Shown: piece after piece, positions 45,485 to 55,738 of the stretch
Layout of the letters: each line of letters starts with the position of its first letter
Position numbering within the stretch: the first letter of the stretch is position 1
NCBI GenBank assembly: GCA_944323255.1
Contig: CALURU010000006.1
Location: 54,852-118,851, forward strand
Length of the DNA: 64,000 nucleotides
DNA from: Candidatus Gastranaerophilales bacterium
GTDB taxonomy: Bacteria > Cyanobacteriota > Vampirovibrionia > Gastranaerophilales > Gastranaerophilaceae
Reading direction: 5' to 3'
Program-made: the position numbers and the translations under genes
Notes under the pieces: generated by a model
The model's input: only the letters and a program-made list of their open reading frames with translations
Told to the model about the DNA's origin: nothing
Databases searched by the model: none

Positions 45485-45610
45485 GGCTAAATATATCAAT
45501 TAGTGACTGTGAGCAGTGAATTATTCAGGTTATCTTCAAGCACAAAAGTGATGTGTAGCGGAAAATACCTATCAATGTCCTACTGACTGATTACGTTTTA
45601 GGGGGACAAT

Positions 45611-45745
45611 TCAAATTTGTGACGGTGCAAGCTGTGGGTATTGTTCTACAGGCAGAAGCGGAATACAAATTAGACCTGTCAAAAGTATAATTACAGAGCA
45701 AACTGCTGATAAAATAGGTCTCTTTATAAAAGTTTCCACAAACAT
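45611..45745 (-). pseudogene. 44-codon remnant of an RND efflux pump (AcrB-type)
   Basis: Reading from the ATG at 45745 gives MFVETFIKRPILSAVC... ending LPVEQYPQLAPSQI and a stop. This is the typical N-terminus of HAE1-type RND pumps (about 1000 residues), so nearly the entire gene is missing. Its ATG overlaps the stop of the adaptor gene (TAATG), as in intact acrAB operons. Confidence 0.85.
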
Positions 45746-46493
45746 TATATCTGCTCCTCTTTTTCAATCTTAACTTCCGCACCATCGTATAACTTTTGAA
45801 TACCTCTTATTACAATGCAGTCACCTGTTTCCAAACTTTTTTCCACTACATATTTGTCGTTCTGTATTTCACCGAGTGTAACAGGTGTTTGCTTAACGCA
45901 AAGTTTTCCTTTTTCATCTTTTATAACAAACACAAAATCCTGTCCGACAAGATGAATTTTTGAGCTTACGGGAATCAGAAGACCTTGCTTTTGCTGTATA
46001 TAACCCTTACTTTTACGGATTGGTCTGCTTTTAAAATGCCGTCCTTATTTTTGAGGATGGATTTTGTGAGAATTGTCTGCGTTGAAGAATCAATCCTTGG
46101 TGAAATAAATGAAAGGGTTGAACTTGCTGCCGGCTTATTTTGGTTATCCAATACCTGAACAGGAAGTCCGGCTTTTATATCAAAAACTTTGTCCGCCGGC
46201 AGTCCGACATTAAGTTCAAGAGTTTCATTTTGAGTAACAGAAAGCATTCTTGTATCCGGCGTCACATGGTCGCCGACTTTTACAGGAATATCCCCGATTG
46301 TTCCTGCAAACGGTGCTGTGATTTTATGATATCCAAGCTGTACTTCCTGCTCTTTAATCTGGGCAATATTTGTTTCATAATCTGACTTTGCTTTTTCAAC
46401 AGGTTGTTGTATATTACTGTAAAAATAAAATCCTATACGCACCAAAACTAAAATCAATATTAAAATTATCCATATATATATCTTCATCTCCAA
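45745..46493 (-). pseudogene. Frameshifted and shortened RND membrane-fusion (adaptor) protein
   Basis: The first part (46493-45975) has one N-terminal membrane helix and then, after about 12 residues, a coiled-coil stub and YHKITAPFAGTIGDIPVKVGDHV, the second half of a lipoyl domain followed by beta-barrel strands. The first half of the lipoyl domain and most of the hairpin are deleted. The frame then breaks near 45990-46010 and the C-terminal domain continues in another frame (GLLIPVSS, then QDFVFVIKDEKGKL to 45745). Sequencing error could explain the frameshift but not the deletion. Confidence 0.8.
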
Positions 46494-46629
46494 CCTTCAG
46501 TCCGAAATCGTACTTTTTTATTTAATATGGCATTCCGAATTCGGACTATTGTCAATAACGATTTTTTTTTGACAAGTTTTAAAAATTTAGCTAATCTAAA
46601 AAATATAGTTTAGTGTTTACGGGGTTATT
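46494..46629. promoter_or_regulatory. Divergent promoter region with palindromic operator
   Basis: TCCGAATTCGGA (46534-46545) is a perfect 12-bp palindrome, and a half-site GTCCGAAATCG lies near 46499. TTGACA on the minus strand sits directly beside it. This is the expected place for a MarR-family dimer to repress the efflux operon and itself. Confidence 0.6.
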
Positions 46630-47070
46630 TTGCAAAAAGAGTATAATGATTTAAGAATTCAATTTAACAGTTTGTTTAAAGAGATGACGGATATTTATCA
46701 TAATATCGCCTTGAAATTAGAGCTGTCCGAAAGTGCTCTGCTTATTCTTTATGCAATAGTTGACTTAGGTGATGGATGTACCCAAAAAGATATTTCCGAG
46801 ATGTATTATATGAGCAAGCAGACGATTAATACTTCGGTAAAAAATCTTGAAAAATCCGGATATATTAAATTTAAGCAGGATAAGGGCAATAATAAACAAA
46901 TATTTTTAACGCTTTCTGGTAAAAAGCTTGCCGAGAAAAAAATTACTCCGGTTATAAATGTAGAAAATAATGTTTTTGCTGATATGCTTCCTGAGGAAAG
47001 ACAAGAACTATTGAAAATAACAAAAAAATATGTAGATTTATTAAAAGAAAAAGCCGATGCACTTTTGTGA
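46630..47070 (+). CDS. MarR-family transcriptional regulator
   Basis: The 146-residue winged-helix protein has the MarR layout: helix 1-2 then LILYAIVDLGDGCTQKDISEM, recognition helix MSKQTINTSVKNLEKSGYI and wing FKQDKGNNKQIFLTLSGKKL. The start is TTG at 46630 with GGGG upstream, since the first ATG would cut off helix 1. It is divergent from the ruined efflux operon it probably controlled and looks intact. Confidence 0.85.
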   Translation: MQKEYNDLRIQFNSLFKEMTDIYHNIALKLELSESALLILYAIVDLGDGCTQKDISEMYYMSKQTINTSVKNLEKSGYIKFKQDKGNNKQIFLTLSGKKLAEKKITPVINVENNVFADMLPEERQELLKITKKYVDLLKEKADALL

Positions 47071-47835
47071 TTTCATGGAAACAAAATCTGATAAATTTGA
47101 AAAGTGATTAATACTCAAAAGATATAGTGGTGTTGTGTAAGTATGTCCAATCGACAGTTAAAACTCACCCTACTTAATTAGATTTTAAAATACAGTTATC
47201 AGGACACTAAAAAAGAGCCTCTAAAAAGACTCTTAATTTAAATGGCGGAAATAATGCGTCTTATATCGAACCATATATTCTGAAACTTCAACAACAATTA
47301 GCGGATAAATGTAGCACCAAACTTATATATATGTTGAACCTGTGGGCTGTGAGAAAAGTAGCGTAAAGTATTTGTTCATACAAAAGATAAGCTAGATTAC
47401 TATAATATATCACTTACTTTTGATACTTCTTCAATCTATTTGTAGGTTTCAGCCGTATTACTTTCTCTTTATGTAATATAGGTAATGAATTAACTAGTTA
47501 GTATTATGTAATGTTAAACATAATACGTAAAAGAAATAAAGAAAATAATAATAATAACTAGTTAATGTGATTTCGTAAAATCACATATAAGGGGGATAAA
47601 AGAGAGTGTTTCTGCCTTTAGTTATTAAGTTTTAGTATATAGGTTCGTAAAGAACTTACCTCTACTTTTTAATGGTTTGATTTTCATGTGCAAGTTTAGT
47701 TCTTGCACATTTTATTTTCTATAACCATTACATTATAGAGTAAAGATTGTATTTTTTATTAATGAAATCAGAATTAGTTATTACATTTTACGATATAAAC
47801 CATTTGTTAAACGTTTAAGTAGAGAGGTAAAATAA
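47071..47835. other. Left edge of the island, non-coding with dyads
   Basis: No gene is supported. At 47205-47275 the minus strand reads a CGCCA end, an AAGAG...CTCTT hairpin and T run, like a decayed tRNA 3' end with its terminator, and AAATGGCGG resembles the tRNA-Asp 3' end at 58716. GTATTATGT/ACATAATAC near 47500, GTGATTT/AAATCAC near 47570 and a terminator at 47687 lie before the first island gene. Confidence 0.4.
47687..47718 (+). terminator. Terminator or attenuator before the 420-residue island gene
   Basis: TGTGCAAG and CTTGCACA form a perfect 8-bp stem with a 7-base loop, followed by TTTTATTTT, 120 bases before the start of the gene at 47836. Confidence 0.7.
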
Positions 47836-49098
47836 ATGTTTACTAAAGTAACAGAAGAAGAACAGAAGAAGCAAGCTGAACAGCTTGCAAAGTTGACTAT
47901 GAAAGTTCAAGTCCTAATTAATGTAGGCGGAGAATTCTATGACAAGAATGATAACTTACTGGAGAATGCACACCAAATAGCACAAGCGGTGCTAGACGGT
48001 GCAGAAGTAAAGTTAAATATTAATCAACCTGCATTGGTGTTAAAAGCAATACCAACACGCATTCTAAGACCTTGTATAAAAAATCTAATACAAATTACAT
48101 TCCCGGCAACAAAGGAAACAGTTATTGTATTCAGGTGCAACGATGATGTAGAACATCAACTTGCACAAATTGATACAGATAATAATGAAGAAATTATACC
48201 ATTCTTAAGTGGTATAACTATTACTTTAACTAAATACAATATTCCTAGCTTCAATAAAGCAACTACATTACATACATTATATACACCCCCAACATTAACA
48301 AAGAAGCAAGTTAATATAATTCTTGATGTTGCGGAACGGCTTAATAATAGTAAAGATTTCTATATTCTTTTAGGAGATGAAATAAGCCTAGTCTATAACA
48401 TGCCGATGAATATATTAAATATACTAGGCGAAAATGTCCTATCTTTAAGTGCTTTGTCATTATTAGAGGTAATAATGGTATATGCAACTAACAGCTCCGC
48501 TGTGTACAGACAAAAGAATGATTGCATTAAAGCATTTAATATACCTTTAGAATTTTTTAGCAACCCGGATTTTCATTTCAAACAATCAAAAGATGATATT
48601 ATAAGCAACCTTGAAGCACTACTTGAAGTAGGACTCATAGATGACTACTTTTGTGAAGATGATAATTGCATTATCGACTCACACCTAATAGTCAAATCCA
48701 TAAAGCAATACTCATACAAGCAGCACATAGGCTTTTATCGTGGACTTGAGCTAAAACAGCAAGAATATGTATATACTTTTATTAACTATGTTAATTGGAT
48801 TAAAAACCTAAACTACTTCAAGAAAGATGATGAAACAGGTAAATATACTACATACCGAGCGGATAAATTAACTATACCTTTATCATCATTAATATACAAC
48901 CTCGATTTAATTAAATATAAGAATGACCATGTTGCTTTAGGTAAAATGCTCACTAACTGCCTGCAAGCAGGCTATAAGTGTAATTTACTTATATATCAAG
49001 GATTAGATGAGATTGCACCTAGCGTAGTAAAAAACCTTTTACAGCATAGGGATAATTTCAAAGATGTGTTTGTATTAAAGCCGAATAAATCTGATTGA
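47836..49098 (+). CDS. Unknown 420-residue island protein
   Basis: I do not recognise it. The first 130 residues look beta-rich, the rest helical (for example LSALSLLEVIMVYATNSSA and a possible winged-helix region at about 265-300). There are no membrane segments or nuclease motifs. AGAGG precedes the ATG. It is the first gene of a three-gene series in an integrated element, preceded by an attenuator-like hairpin and dyads, so a replication or control function is possible but unproven. Confidence 0.5.
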   Translation: MFTKVTEEEQKKQAEQLAKLTMKVQVLINVGGEFYDKNDNLLENAHQIAQAVLDGAEVKLNINQPALVLKAIPTRILRPCIKNLIQITFPATKETVIVFRCNDDVEHQLAQIDTDNNEEIIPFLSGITITLTKYNIPSFNKATTLHTLYTPPTLTKKQVNIILDVAERLNNSKDFYILLGDEISLVYNMPMNILNILGENVLSLSALSLLEVIMVYATNSSAVYRQKNDCIKAFNIPLEFFSNPDFHFKQSKDDIISNLEALLEVGLIDDYFCEDDNCIIDSHLIVKSIKQYSYKQHIGFYRGLELKQQEYVYTFINYVNWIKNLNYFKKDDETGKYTTYRADKLTIPLSSLIYNLDLIKYKNDHVALGKMLTNCLQAGYKCNLLIYQGLDEIAPSVVKNLLQHRDNFKDVFVLKPNKSD

Positions 49099-49169
49099 CT
49101 TACCTATGTCAATTAAACTTAAAATGTTGTTAATATGTAAATGCCTTAAACGGCAAAGGAGATAAGCAA

Positions 49170-49373
49170 ATGAAGAATTACAATTTAGATGAATACGATT
49201 TTAATAATGATGAGAACTTTCAAAAGTTCTTTAAACGTCATCTCCCTGATGAATATATCTCACGTGATAAATTCATTAGGAAGTTAAATTACTGTAAACG
49301 TGAGTGGATTAGATTACTTAATTCACCTGTGCTAAGGCACAACTATAATAGAATTTATAATGAGGATATTTAA
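49170..49373 (+). CDS. Small unknown island protein (67 residues)
   Basis: A charged protein rich in Asn, Asp, Arg and Tyr with AAAGGAG before the ATG. Its stop lies one base before the next gene's ATG. No family is recognised. Confidence 0.5.
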   Translation: MKNYNLDEYDFNNDENFQKFFKRHLPDEYISRDKFIRKLNYCKREWIRLLNSPVLRHNYNRIYNEDI

Positions 49374-49374
49374 A

Positions 49375-49584
49375 ATGGATGAAAATAAGAAAGTAGCTCT
49401 TGTTAAAGCAGCTCTAAGAGCCAAAGCAGAGCAGAAGCAAAAGGAACAGCAAGAAGTTATTAAGACCTCTGATGTTCCAACTGCACCAACACCGACAGAG
49501 AGAGCAAATGCTCTCAAACGTAAAGAGGCTAGTAAATACACCTCATACATAGCTAATAAACTATTGCCCGGACTTGATAAGTAA
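49375..49584 (+). CDS. Small unknown island protein (69 residues)
   Basis: The ATG at 49375 is preceded by GAGG and follows the previous stop by one base. The protein is an Ala/Lys/Glu-rich helix (about residues 5-30), then a Pro/Thr linker and a short basic tail. No family is recognised. Confidence 0.5.
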   Translation: MDENKKVALVKAALRAKAEQKQKEQQEVIKTSDVPTAPTPTERANALKRKEASKYTSYIANKLLPGLDK

Positions 49585-49635
49585 CCCTTTGCAAAGTATA
49601 AGAGTAATTAGTTTATATGTTTTAGACGGTTATAA

Positions 49636-49674
49636 TATGCCCATTAATGCCTAATGACAGGCATGGTGGGCATA
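49636..49674. terminator. Long hairpin downstream of small island genes
   Basis: TATGCCCA pairs with TGGGCATA around an inner AATGCCT/AGGCAT stem. A T-rich stretch follows a few bases later. It may end the three-gene transcript. Confidence 0.5.
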
Positions 49675-49833
49675 TAGCTAAATTTTTATAAAGATATAAA
49701 AAGGTTCTTGTATAACCACAAGGCACGCTATTATTGAGATAGAGCCTTTTGGGTTTAAAGGGGTGATTTCTTGTATTGCAATCTGGGTGCGTTTTTAGGT
49801 TACATGTAAGTTTACGTCCTGCCGTTCCCGGAC

Positions 49834-50523
49834 CTATGGTGCATTGGCTAATATAAAACGATTATTCTTATCACGAACTATATCACCATCATCTTGCAGT
49901 TGTTTTACCAGTTTATAGTATGATGTCTTCTTTAGTTTCAACATTTCCATAGCTTTTACATGTGATATTTCACCGTTACAGGCTTTTAGACAAACTTCTT
50001 CAAATCCTTGTGGTTTTACGAGTTTTGGTCTGCCTAGTTCTACCCCCTTTGCTTTACGTTCAGCAAGGCTATTCTTGGTTCTGACAGATATATTTTTCTT
50101 CTCAATTGCACCCATAACGCTCATGACTGCAAGGATAATCTGTTTAAAGCCTTGTTGTACTATATCATCATTACCATTCTTGTAGGTGCAGAGTATCTGT
50201 TCCATTGGGTTTAGAGAAACAAACTCAGCCTTTTTGTTTTCAATAATTTCTCTATATACTTCTTGGAGTCCACTAGGTGAACGGTGTAACCTAAAGCATT
50301 CAAAGACGACAACAGTATCGCCCTCTCTAAGATTTTCAAGCAGGACTGGTAACTGTTGTCTTTTATTTACAGGTGTATCACCTTGACAATGGTCTTTGTA
50401 TATTGTTGAAACTATTACATTATTTTCTTTAGCCCATTTGTTTATAGCAAACTCTTGGTTCTCAATGGTCATGCCGTCCTGTTTACTAACACGAGCATAG
50501 CCATATATTCTGTTTTCCGCCAT
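49834..50523 (-). CDS. Small serine recombinase (resolvase/invertase family)
   Basis: The 229-residue protein has the catalytic Ser in YGYARVSKQDG, the family segment VVFECFRLHRS and VRTKNSLAERKAKGVELGRP, then a C-terminal helix-turn-helix region (about residues 170-225). Such enzymes resolve or invert DNA between short sites. No clear invertible segment is visible next to it. It is separate from the large integrase at 57142. Confidence 0.85.
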   Translation of the reverse strand: MAENRIYGYARVSKQDGMTIENQEFAINKWAKENNVIVSTIYKDHCQGDTPVNKRQQLPVLLENLREGDTVVVFECFRLHRSPSGLQEVYREIIENKKAEFVSLNPMEQILCTYKNGNDDIVQQGFKQIILAVMSVMGAIEKKNISVRTKNSLAERKAKGVELGRPKLVKPQGFEEVCLKACNGEISHVKAMEMLKLKKTSYYKLVKQLQDDGDIVRDKNNRFILANAP

Positions 50524-50557
50524 ATTATCATCCTCTTATATTGCAGACAAAGTGGCA

Positions 50558-50830
50558 TTAAGCCACTTTAAAACGTCTGCTAAGTCTTTCAACCATGTAT
50601 TCTTCAACCATTCCGAAATCTTCTCTAAATTTCTTTAAATCAAATACTTTTGATACAACTTGTGTAAAGTGAACAACCGCATTGCCTAAGTCTAAGTGTT
50701 GAATTTGGTTTAAGTCCATGTAATCCTTTAAGATTTGTTCTTGTGATTTAATAGCTTGTTTTAATTCTTCTTCTCTAGCATAAAGATTGTTCAATGTTTC
50801 TGCTACCGCTTGTAATTCAACTTTGTTCAT
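50558..50830 (-). CDS. Small coiled-coil island protein (90 residues)
   Basis: The protein is a Glu/Lys/Gln-rich helix (about residues 5-40) followed by a short basic end. It has no known motif. AAAGGAG lies before the ATG. It precedes the resolvase in an apparent two-gene operon. Confidence 0.55.
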   Translation of the reverse strand: MNKVELQAVAETLNNLYAREEELKQAIKSQEQILKDYMDLNQIQHLDLGNAVVHFTQVVSKVFDLKKFREDFGMVEEYMVERLSRRFKVA

Positions 50831-51149
50831 TTTTCTGTCTCCTTTTATTTCGTTCCTTACATTCTTATTATGACAGATAGTTCGTAAAATGTCAATATAT
50901 TAACGAACGTTTGTTAAGATATATTGCGGCATTTTGCGAACTAATTTAAGCATAGATTTTCAACGTCCGTAATACGAGCGTTTTATGAACTATAATAGAG
51001 TTACCTTTAATCTTGATAAATTGATACGCATTAACAATATGATAGACTTAATGTAATACCCTCTGAAATCCTATTAATATATGATTGCCGTTCTTTATAA
51101 CAATGTTAAGATTTGTTAATATGGTATAGCTATAACCAAAGGATGAGTC
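50831..51149. promoter_or_regulatory. Divergent control region of the Type III RM genes
   Basis: This 319-base gap lies between the leftward small gene and rightward mod. AATATATTAAC (50894) and GTTAAGATATATT (50913) form an imperfect dyad, and TTCGTAAAATG / TTTTGCGAA words lie on both sides. It may be an operator for both units. AAAGGA precedes mod. Confidence 0.5.
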
Positions 51150-53006
51150 ATGACAGAAGAAAGAAAAGGTTTTTATTTTGAACTATTAGAATTGTTAGAA
51201 CAAGACCCGGAAAAGAGATTCTATGCTGATAATGGTAAGGACTTATTAAGAAATAAAGTCTATGAATGTGCTATGAAAATGGATAAAGACTTAATTAAGT
51301 TGCTATTATCCAATGACAAAATGAAAGAGAAATTCTTTACTGACATTGACGGCACATTAGTATTTGATAAGACTGCATTTGGTTGGGCTATAAATAACAA
51401 GGCATTTCTTCAAGATTCATATACAAGGTTTAAGAATACTATCGGTTTAATAGATAGCAAGGAACAATTCATTTCTTCTAAGAATGACGTTGTATTATCG
51501 TTCCCTTATAAAGACTGCGTATTAGAAGGTGGTCAAACTAAGGAAGACCAGAAAAGAGGAGAAATATTCTATAATGAATTGCTTGCACCAGATGATGTTG
51601 ATAGACTTCTTGCACCTAAAGTATTTACTAATATGAAAAGATATACTAAAGACGGAGAAGAAAGTATAACTGAATTTGATGACAAAGATAATCTTTTAAT
51701 TAAAGGAAATAACTTACTTGCATTATCATCAATATTAAAAAGATATGAGGGTAGAGTAAAGTGCATATACATAGACCCACCATACAATACTGGTAGTGAT
51801 AGTTTTAATTATAATGATAACTTCAATCACTCAAGTTGGTTAGTGTTTATGAAAAATAGGTTATTACTTGCCAAGAAATTACTAAGTGAGGACGGTAGTA
51901 TATTTGTTCAATGTGATGATTATGAAGACGCTTATTTGAAAGTTCTTATGGATGAAATCTTTGGTAGAGATAATTTTAGAAATAAGATTACGTGGAAAAG
52001 ACGAGGTGGCAGTGCAAACCCTAAGAACCGACTAAATAATGTTACAGACTACATATTGTGGTTTTCTAAAAGTGATAAATTACTGTATAATCCAATCTTC
52101 TCCCTAGAAGATGAAAATACTCAGAAGTACATTAAAGAACGCTTTACCAATACAGATGAAAACGGACGAAAATATATGAAATCCCCTCTGCAAAGTCCCA
52201 ATCCACGTCCTAATTTAATGTATGAATACAAGGGATATAGAGTTCCTGCTAATGGTTGGTCTATTTCAAAAGAAGTTATGGAAGAATGGGATAGATTAGG
52301 AAAGCTATGTTTTCCTAAAGATAAGAATCAGAATATTAACCGTAAGATTTATTTAGATGAATATCAAGGACAGCCAGTTTCTTCTCTTTGGACAGATATT
52401 TTTGTTATAAATCCTATGTCTAAAGAGTCTGTTGATTTTGTAGGACAAAAGCCAGAAGCTTTGATACAAAGAGTTTTAGAAATGTGTTCCAATAAGAATG
52501 ATATTGTGCTTGATTTTAATTTAGGAAGTGGTACAACAGCTTCTGTCGCTCAGAAAATAAATCGTCAATGGATTGGTATTGAACAATTAGATTACGGTGA
52601 TATTGATAGTGTTAAGCGTATAGAAAATGTATTAAAAGGTGATGATACAGGTATCTCAAAGTCTGTTAACTGGCATGGCGGTGGTAGCTTTGTTTATTGT
52701 GAATTAAAGGAACTTAACCACAAGTATATAGATGAAATACAAGTTGCAGATGATAATAAGCTAAATAACTTGTATAAAGAAATCACAGATTCTGAATTTA
52801 TAAGCTATAAAGCTGATATAAACAAACTTAAAGAATCAGAACAAGACTTCAAAGAACTATCAACAGAAAACAAGCGTAGTTTCTTAATTCAAGTATTAGA
52901 TAAGAACTTGTTATATGTTAATTACTGTGATATGGAAGATGAAGACCTTGCTGTAACAGAAGAAGAAAAAGCCTTTGCAAGAAGTTTCTATGGTGAGGGT
53001 GTATAG
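51150..53006 (+). CDS. mod: Type III restriction-modification methyltransferase (Mod)
   Basis: Mod methylates adenine N6 in an asymmetric site and gives the complex its specificity. The 618-residue protein has DPPY at residues 209-212 in IYIDPPYNTGSDSFNYNDNF, then the target-recognition region and the SAM motif DFNLGSGTT at 455-463, the beta-class order. Most relatives have DFFAGSGTT, so the NL pair is unusual. The res gene starts three bases after the stop. Confidence 0.92.
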   Translation: MTEERKGFYFELLELLEQDPEKRFYADNGKDLLRNKVYECAMKMDKDLIKLLLSNDKMKEKFFTDIDGTLVFDKTAFGWAINNKAFLQDSYTRFKNTIGLIDSKEQFISSKNDVVLSFPYKDCVLEGGQTKEDQKRGEIFYNELLAPDDVDRLLAPKVFTNMKRYTKDGEESITEFDDKDNLLIKGNNLLALSSILKRYEGRVKCIYIDPPYNTGSDSFNYNDNFNHSSWLVFMKNRLLLAKKLLSEDGSIFVQCDDYEDAYLKVLMDEIFGRDNFRNKITWKRRGGSANPKNRLNNVTDYILWFSKSDKLLYNPIFSLEDENTQKYIKERFTNTDENGRKYMKSPLQSPNPRPNLMYEYKGYRVPANGWSISKEVMEEWDRLGKLCFPKDKNQNINRKIYLDEYQGQPVSSLWTDIFVINPMSKESVDFVGQKPEALIQRVLEMCSNKNDIVLDFNLGSGTTASVAQKINRQWIGIEQLDYGDIDSVKRIENVLKGDDTGISKSVNWHGGGSFVYCELKELNHKYIDEIQVADDNKLNNLYKEITDSEFISYKADINKLKESEQDFKELSTENKRSFLIQVLDKNLLYVNYCDMEDEDLAVTEEEKAFARSFYGEGV

Positions 53007-53008
53007 AT

Positions 53009-55603
53009 ATGGGAACATTCTTATTCGAGGATATAAATGCACTTAGAGAGTTTGCACCAGAAGCATACAAGGAATTACCAAAGTATGTAACAAAGAATCT
53101 TACTCAGAAATATTCTATCAGACCATATCAAGAACTAGCTTTTAGAAACTTTATAACATACTTTGAAAGTGAAAAATGTCATAAACCTACACAAGTCCTG
53201 TTTCACATGGCAACAGGTAGCGGTAAGACTCTTATAATGGCGGGTTTAATCTTATATCTGTACAAGAAGGGTTATAGGAATTTCTTATTCTTTGTTAATA
53301 CAGATAACATTGTTCAAAAGACTAAGGATAACTTTATTAACCATACTTCAAGTAAGTATCTGTTTAATGATGAAATCAACATTGACGGTGAAATTATAAA
53401 GGTTCGCACAGTAGATAACTTTCAAGGTTGCAATCAAGAAGACATTAACATTTGTTTTACTACTATTCAAGGATTACACATGAGTCTTAATCAGTTCAAA
53501 GAGAATGGTTTGACTGATGATGACTTTGCAGAAAAGAACATTGTATTGATAGCTGACGAAGCACACCACCTTAATATAGAGACTAAAAAAGGTTTATCTA
53601 AATCGGAGAAAGAAGACAAAAGTAACTGGGAAACAACAGTTAATAGAATATTTAATTCCAATAGAGATAATGTATTACTTGAATTTACGGCAACATGTGA
53701 TTTGAAAAATACATACATTAAAACCGCATACGAGAAAAAAATTATAATAGACTATCCTTTAAGAAAGTTTAGAGAAGACCGTTATTCAAAGGAAGTTAAG
53801 ACTTTTCAATCTCATGTACCTTTAATTGACAGAGTATTACAAGCAATACTATTAAGTCAGTATAGATTAAAGCTGTTTCAAGATAATAAGAAAACCATTA
53901 AGCCTGTAATCTTATTTAAAAGTGATAAGATAGATTCAAGTAAAAGTTTCTATAAAGAACAATTCAGACCGCTTATCGAGAACCTATCAGAAGCGGATTT
54001 AACAAGGATTAGAACACAGAATAGTCATCCGTTACTTGTTAAGATGTTTGAATACTTTGACAAACATTTGACAACAGAAGAACTGATTGCAGAAATAAGA
54101 GAAGACTTTTCAGATGAGAAATGTGTTTCAGTAAACAGTAAAGAAGAAAAGGGAAATTATCAGTTACAGATTAACTCTTTAGAAGACAGAAATAATCTGA
54201 TTCGCTGTATCTTTGCTGTTGACCAATTAAATGAAGGTTGGGATGTTCTTAACTTGTTTGATATAGTTAGACTTTATGAAACAAGAAGTGCAGAAAGACA
54301 TGGCGGTCCGGGAAAACAAACTATTCAAGAAGCTCAGTTAATAGGTCGTGGTGCGAGATATTGTCCATTTACGACTACGGATAAAGCAGAAAGATTCTTG
54401 CGTAAGTTTGATGAAGATATAGAAAATGAATTAAGAGTTTGTGAAACTCTCTATTACCATTGTATGAATAATTCCACATATATCTCAGAACTTACAACAG
54501 CTATGAGAGGTATAGGATTAATGCCAGATAACATTAAAGAATGTCCTTATATCCTTAAAGAAGACTTCAAGAATGATAACCTATATAAACATGGTTTAGT
54601 CTTTGAAAATGAAAGAGCTGTTAAATCAAGAAATACAATAACTGAACTTTTACCGTCTGTCAGAGATACAATATATAGTTACGACCTATCAGCAGGTGCT
54701 TCAAGCACAACTACCTTATTGGAAAGTTCAGCAGATGACACAAGCACAGGTGAAAGAGGAATCTTGAAAGAATTTGTTATTTCTAATATTCCTTATCCTA
54801 TCGTGCATAAGGCTTTAAGACAGTATAATATTTTTAAATTCAATATACTTAAACAATATTATCCTAATCTAACATCAATTAAACAATTCATAACAGATTC
54901 TAAGTATTTAGGGAATATCAAGCTGAGTATAAGAATTAGTGAATCTGATATTACCAATGAACAGTTATATTTAGCCTTGAAATATACTTTAGGTAAAATA
55001 TCAAATAGAATCTCAGACATTGAAGAAACTTACGAAGGAACAAAGGAATTTAAGCCTAGAAAACTATGTGAAGTATTCAGAGATAAGACAGTAAGTTATA
55101 CAGACCCTCATGGAGACGGTCAAGGTGTATCACAATCAAATGGTGCAATATCAGAACACTTGAAGGTTAATCTTTCTAATGAGGATTGGTTTGTATTTAC
55201 CGATAACTATGGAACAAGTGAAGAAAAAGAGTTTGTTGCATACTTCAAAGACCACGTACAAGACTTAAAGAACAAATATGATAAGGTTTATTTAATAAGG
55301 AATGAAAGACAGTTAAAGTTATTCTCCTTTAATGGTGGTGAACGCTTTGAACCAGACTATGTTCTTATTATGACAAAACAAGAAGGTAATATTACAGACC
55401 AATACCAGATATTTATTGAACCTAAAGGTTCTCATCTTATAGAAAAAGACTCATGGAAAGAAGAATTTTTATTACAGATTGAAGAATCTGGAAGACCAGT
55501 TAAAACACTTATAGATGATAACAATTATAAGATAGTCGGATTCCCATTCTTTAATGTTGCCGATAGACAAGCTCAATTTAACGAAGCTATGAGTAAGTTA
55601 TAG
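53009..55603 (+). CDS. res: Type III restriction enzyme subunit (Res)
   Basis: Res is the ATP-dependent nuclease partner of Mod. The 864-residue protein has Walker A ATGSGKT at residues 68-74, DEAH at 183-186, a helicase C-terminal region with GRGARYCPF, and a C-terminal PD-(D/E)XK nuclease: Asp783 in FEPDYV, then Glu804 and Lys806 in IEPKGS. All expected parts are present, so the system looks complete. Confidence 0.92.
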   Translation: MGTFLFEDINALREFAPEAYKELPKYVTKNLTQKYSIRPYQELAFRNFITYFESEKCHKPTQVLFHMATGSGKTLIMAGLILYLYKKGYRNFLFFVNTDNIVQKTKDNFINHTSSKYLFNDEINIDGEIIKVRTVDNFQGCNQEDINICFTTIQGLHMSLNQFKENGLTDDDFAEKNIVLIADEAHHLNIETKKGLSKSEKEDKSNWETTVNRIFNSNRDNVLLEFTATCDLKNTYIKTAYEKKIIIDYPLRKFREDRYSKEVKTFQSHVPLIDRVLQAILLSQYRLKLFQDNKKTIKPVILFKSDKIDSSKSFYKEQFRPLIENLSEADLTRIRTQNSHPLLVKMFEYFDKHLTTEELIAEIREDFSDEKCVSVNSKEEKGNYQLQINSLEDRNNLIRCIFAVDQLNEGWDVLNLFDIVRLYETRSAERHGGPGKQTIQEAQLIGRGARYCPFTTTDKAERFLRKFDEDIENELRVCETLYYHCMNNSTYISELTTAMRGIGLMPDNIKECPYILKEDFKNDNLYKHGLVFENERAVKSRNTITELLPSVRDTIYSYDLSAGASSTTTLLESSADDTSTGERGILKEFVISNIPYPIVHKALRQYNIFKFNILKQYYPNLTSIKQFITDSKYLGNIKLSIRISESDITNEQLYLALKYTLGKISNRISDIEETYEGTKEFKPRKLCEVFRDKTVSYTDPHGDGQGVSQSNGAISEHLKVNLSNEDWFVFTDNYGTSEEKEFVAYFKDHVQDLKNKYDKVYLIRNERQLKLFSFNGGERFEPDYVLIMTKQEGNITDQYQIFIEPKGSHLIEKDSWKEEFLLQIEESGRPVKTLIDDNNYKIVGFPFFNVADRQAQFNEAMSKL

Positions 55604-55723
55604 TGGCAATAATTTCATGTCCATATTGTGTCCACATGAAATGTTAATTCATGGTATCAGTATTTAATTCAATTACCGTTAATTGCTTTGCTACAAGGTA
55701 AAATCTAATTCATTCTTTATTTA

Positions 55724-55732
55724 TGCTATGAT
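55724..55732 (+). promoter_or_regulatory. Extended -10 box of the 341-residue gene, predicted leaderless start
   Basis: TGCTATGAT is followed by six bases (ATGGGT) and the ATG at 55739. There is no Shine-Dalgarno. The pattern equals that of core genes, although this gene lies in the island. Confidence 0.55.
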
Positions 55733-55738
55733 ATGGGT

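Noticed and set aside
47210..47330. Complete tRNA gene at the left edge of the island
   Set aside because: A CCA-like end, GGTTCGAT and a terminator hairpin are visible on the minus strand, but no acceptor partner or anticodon arm can be folded.
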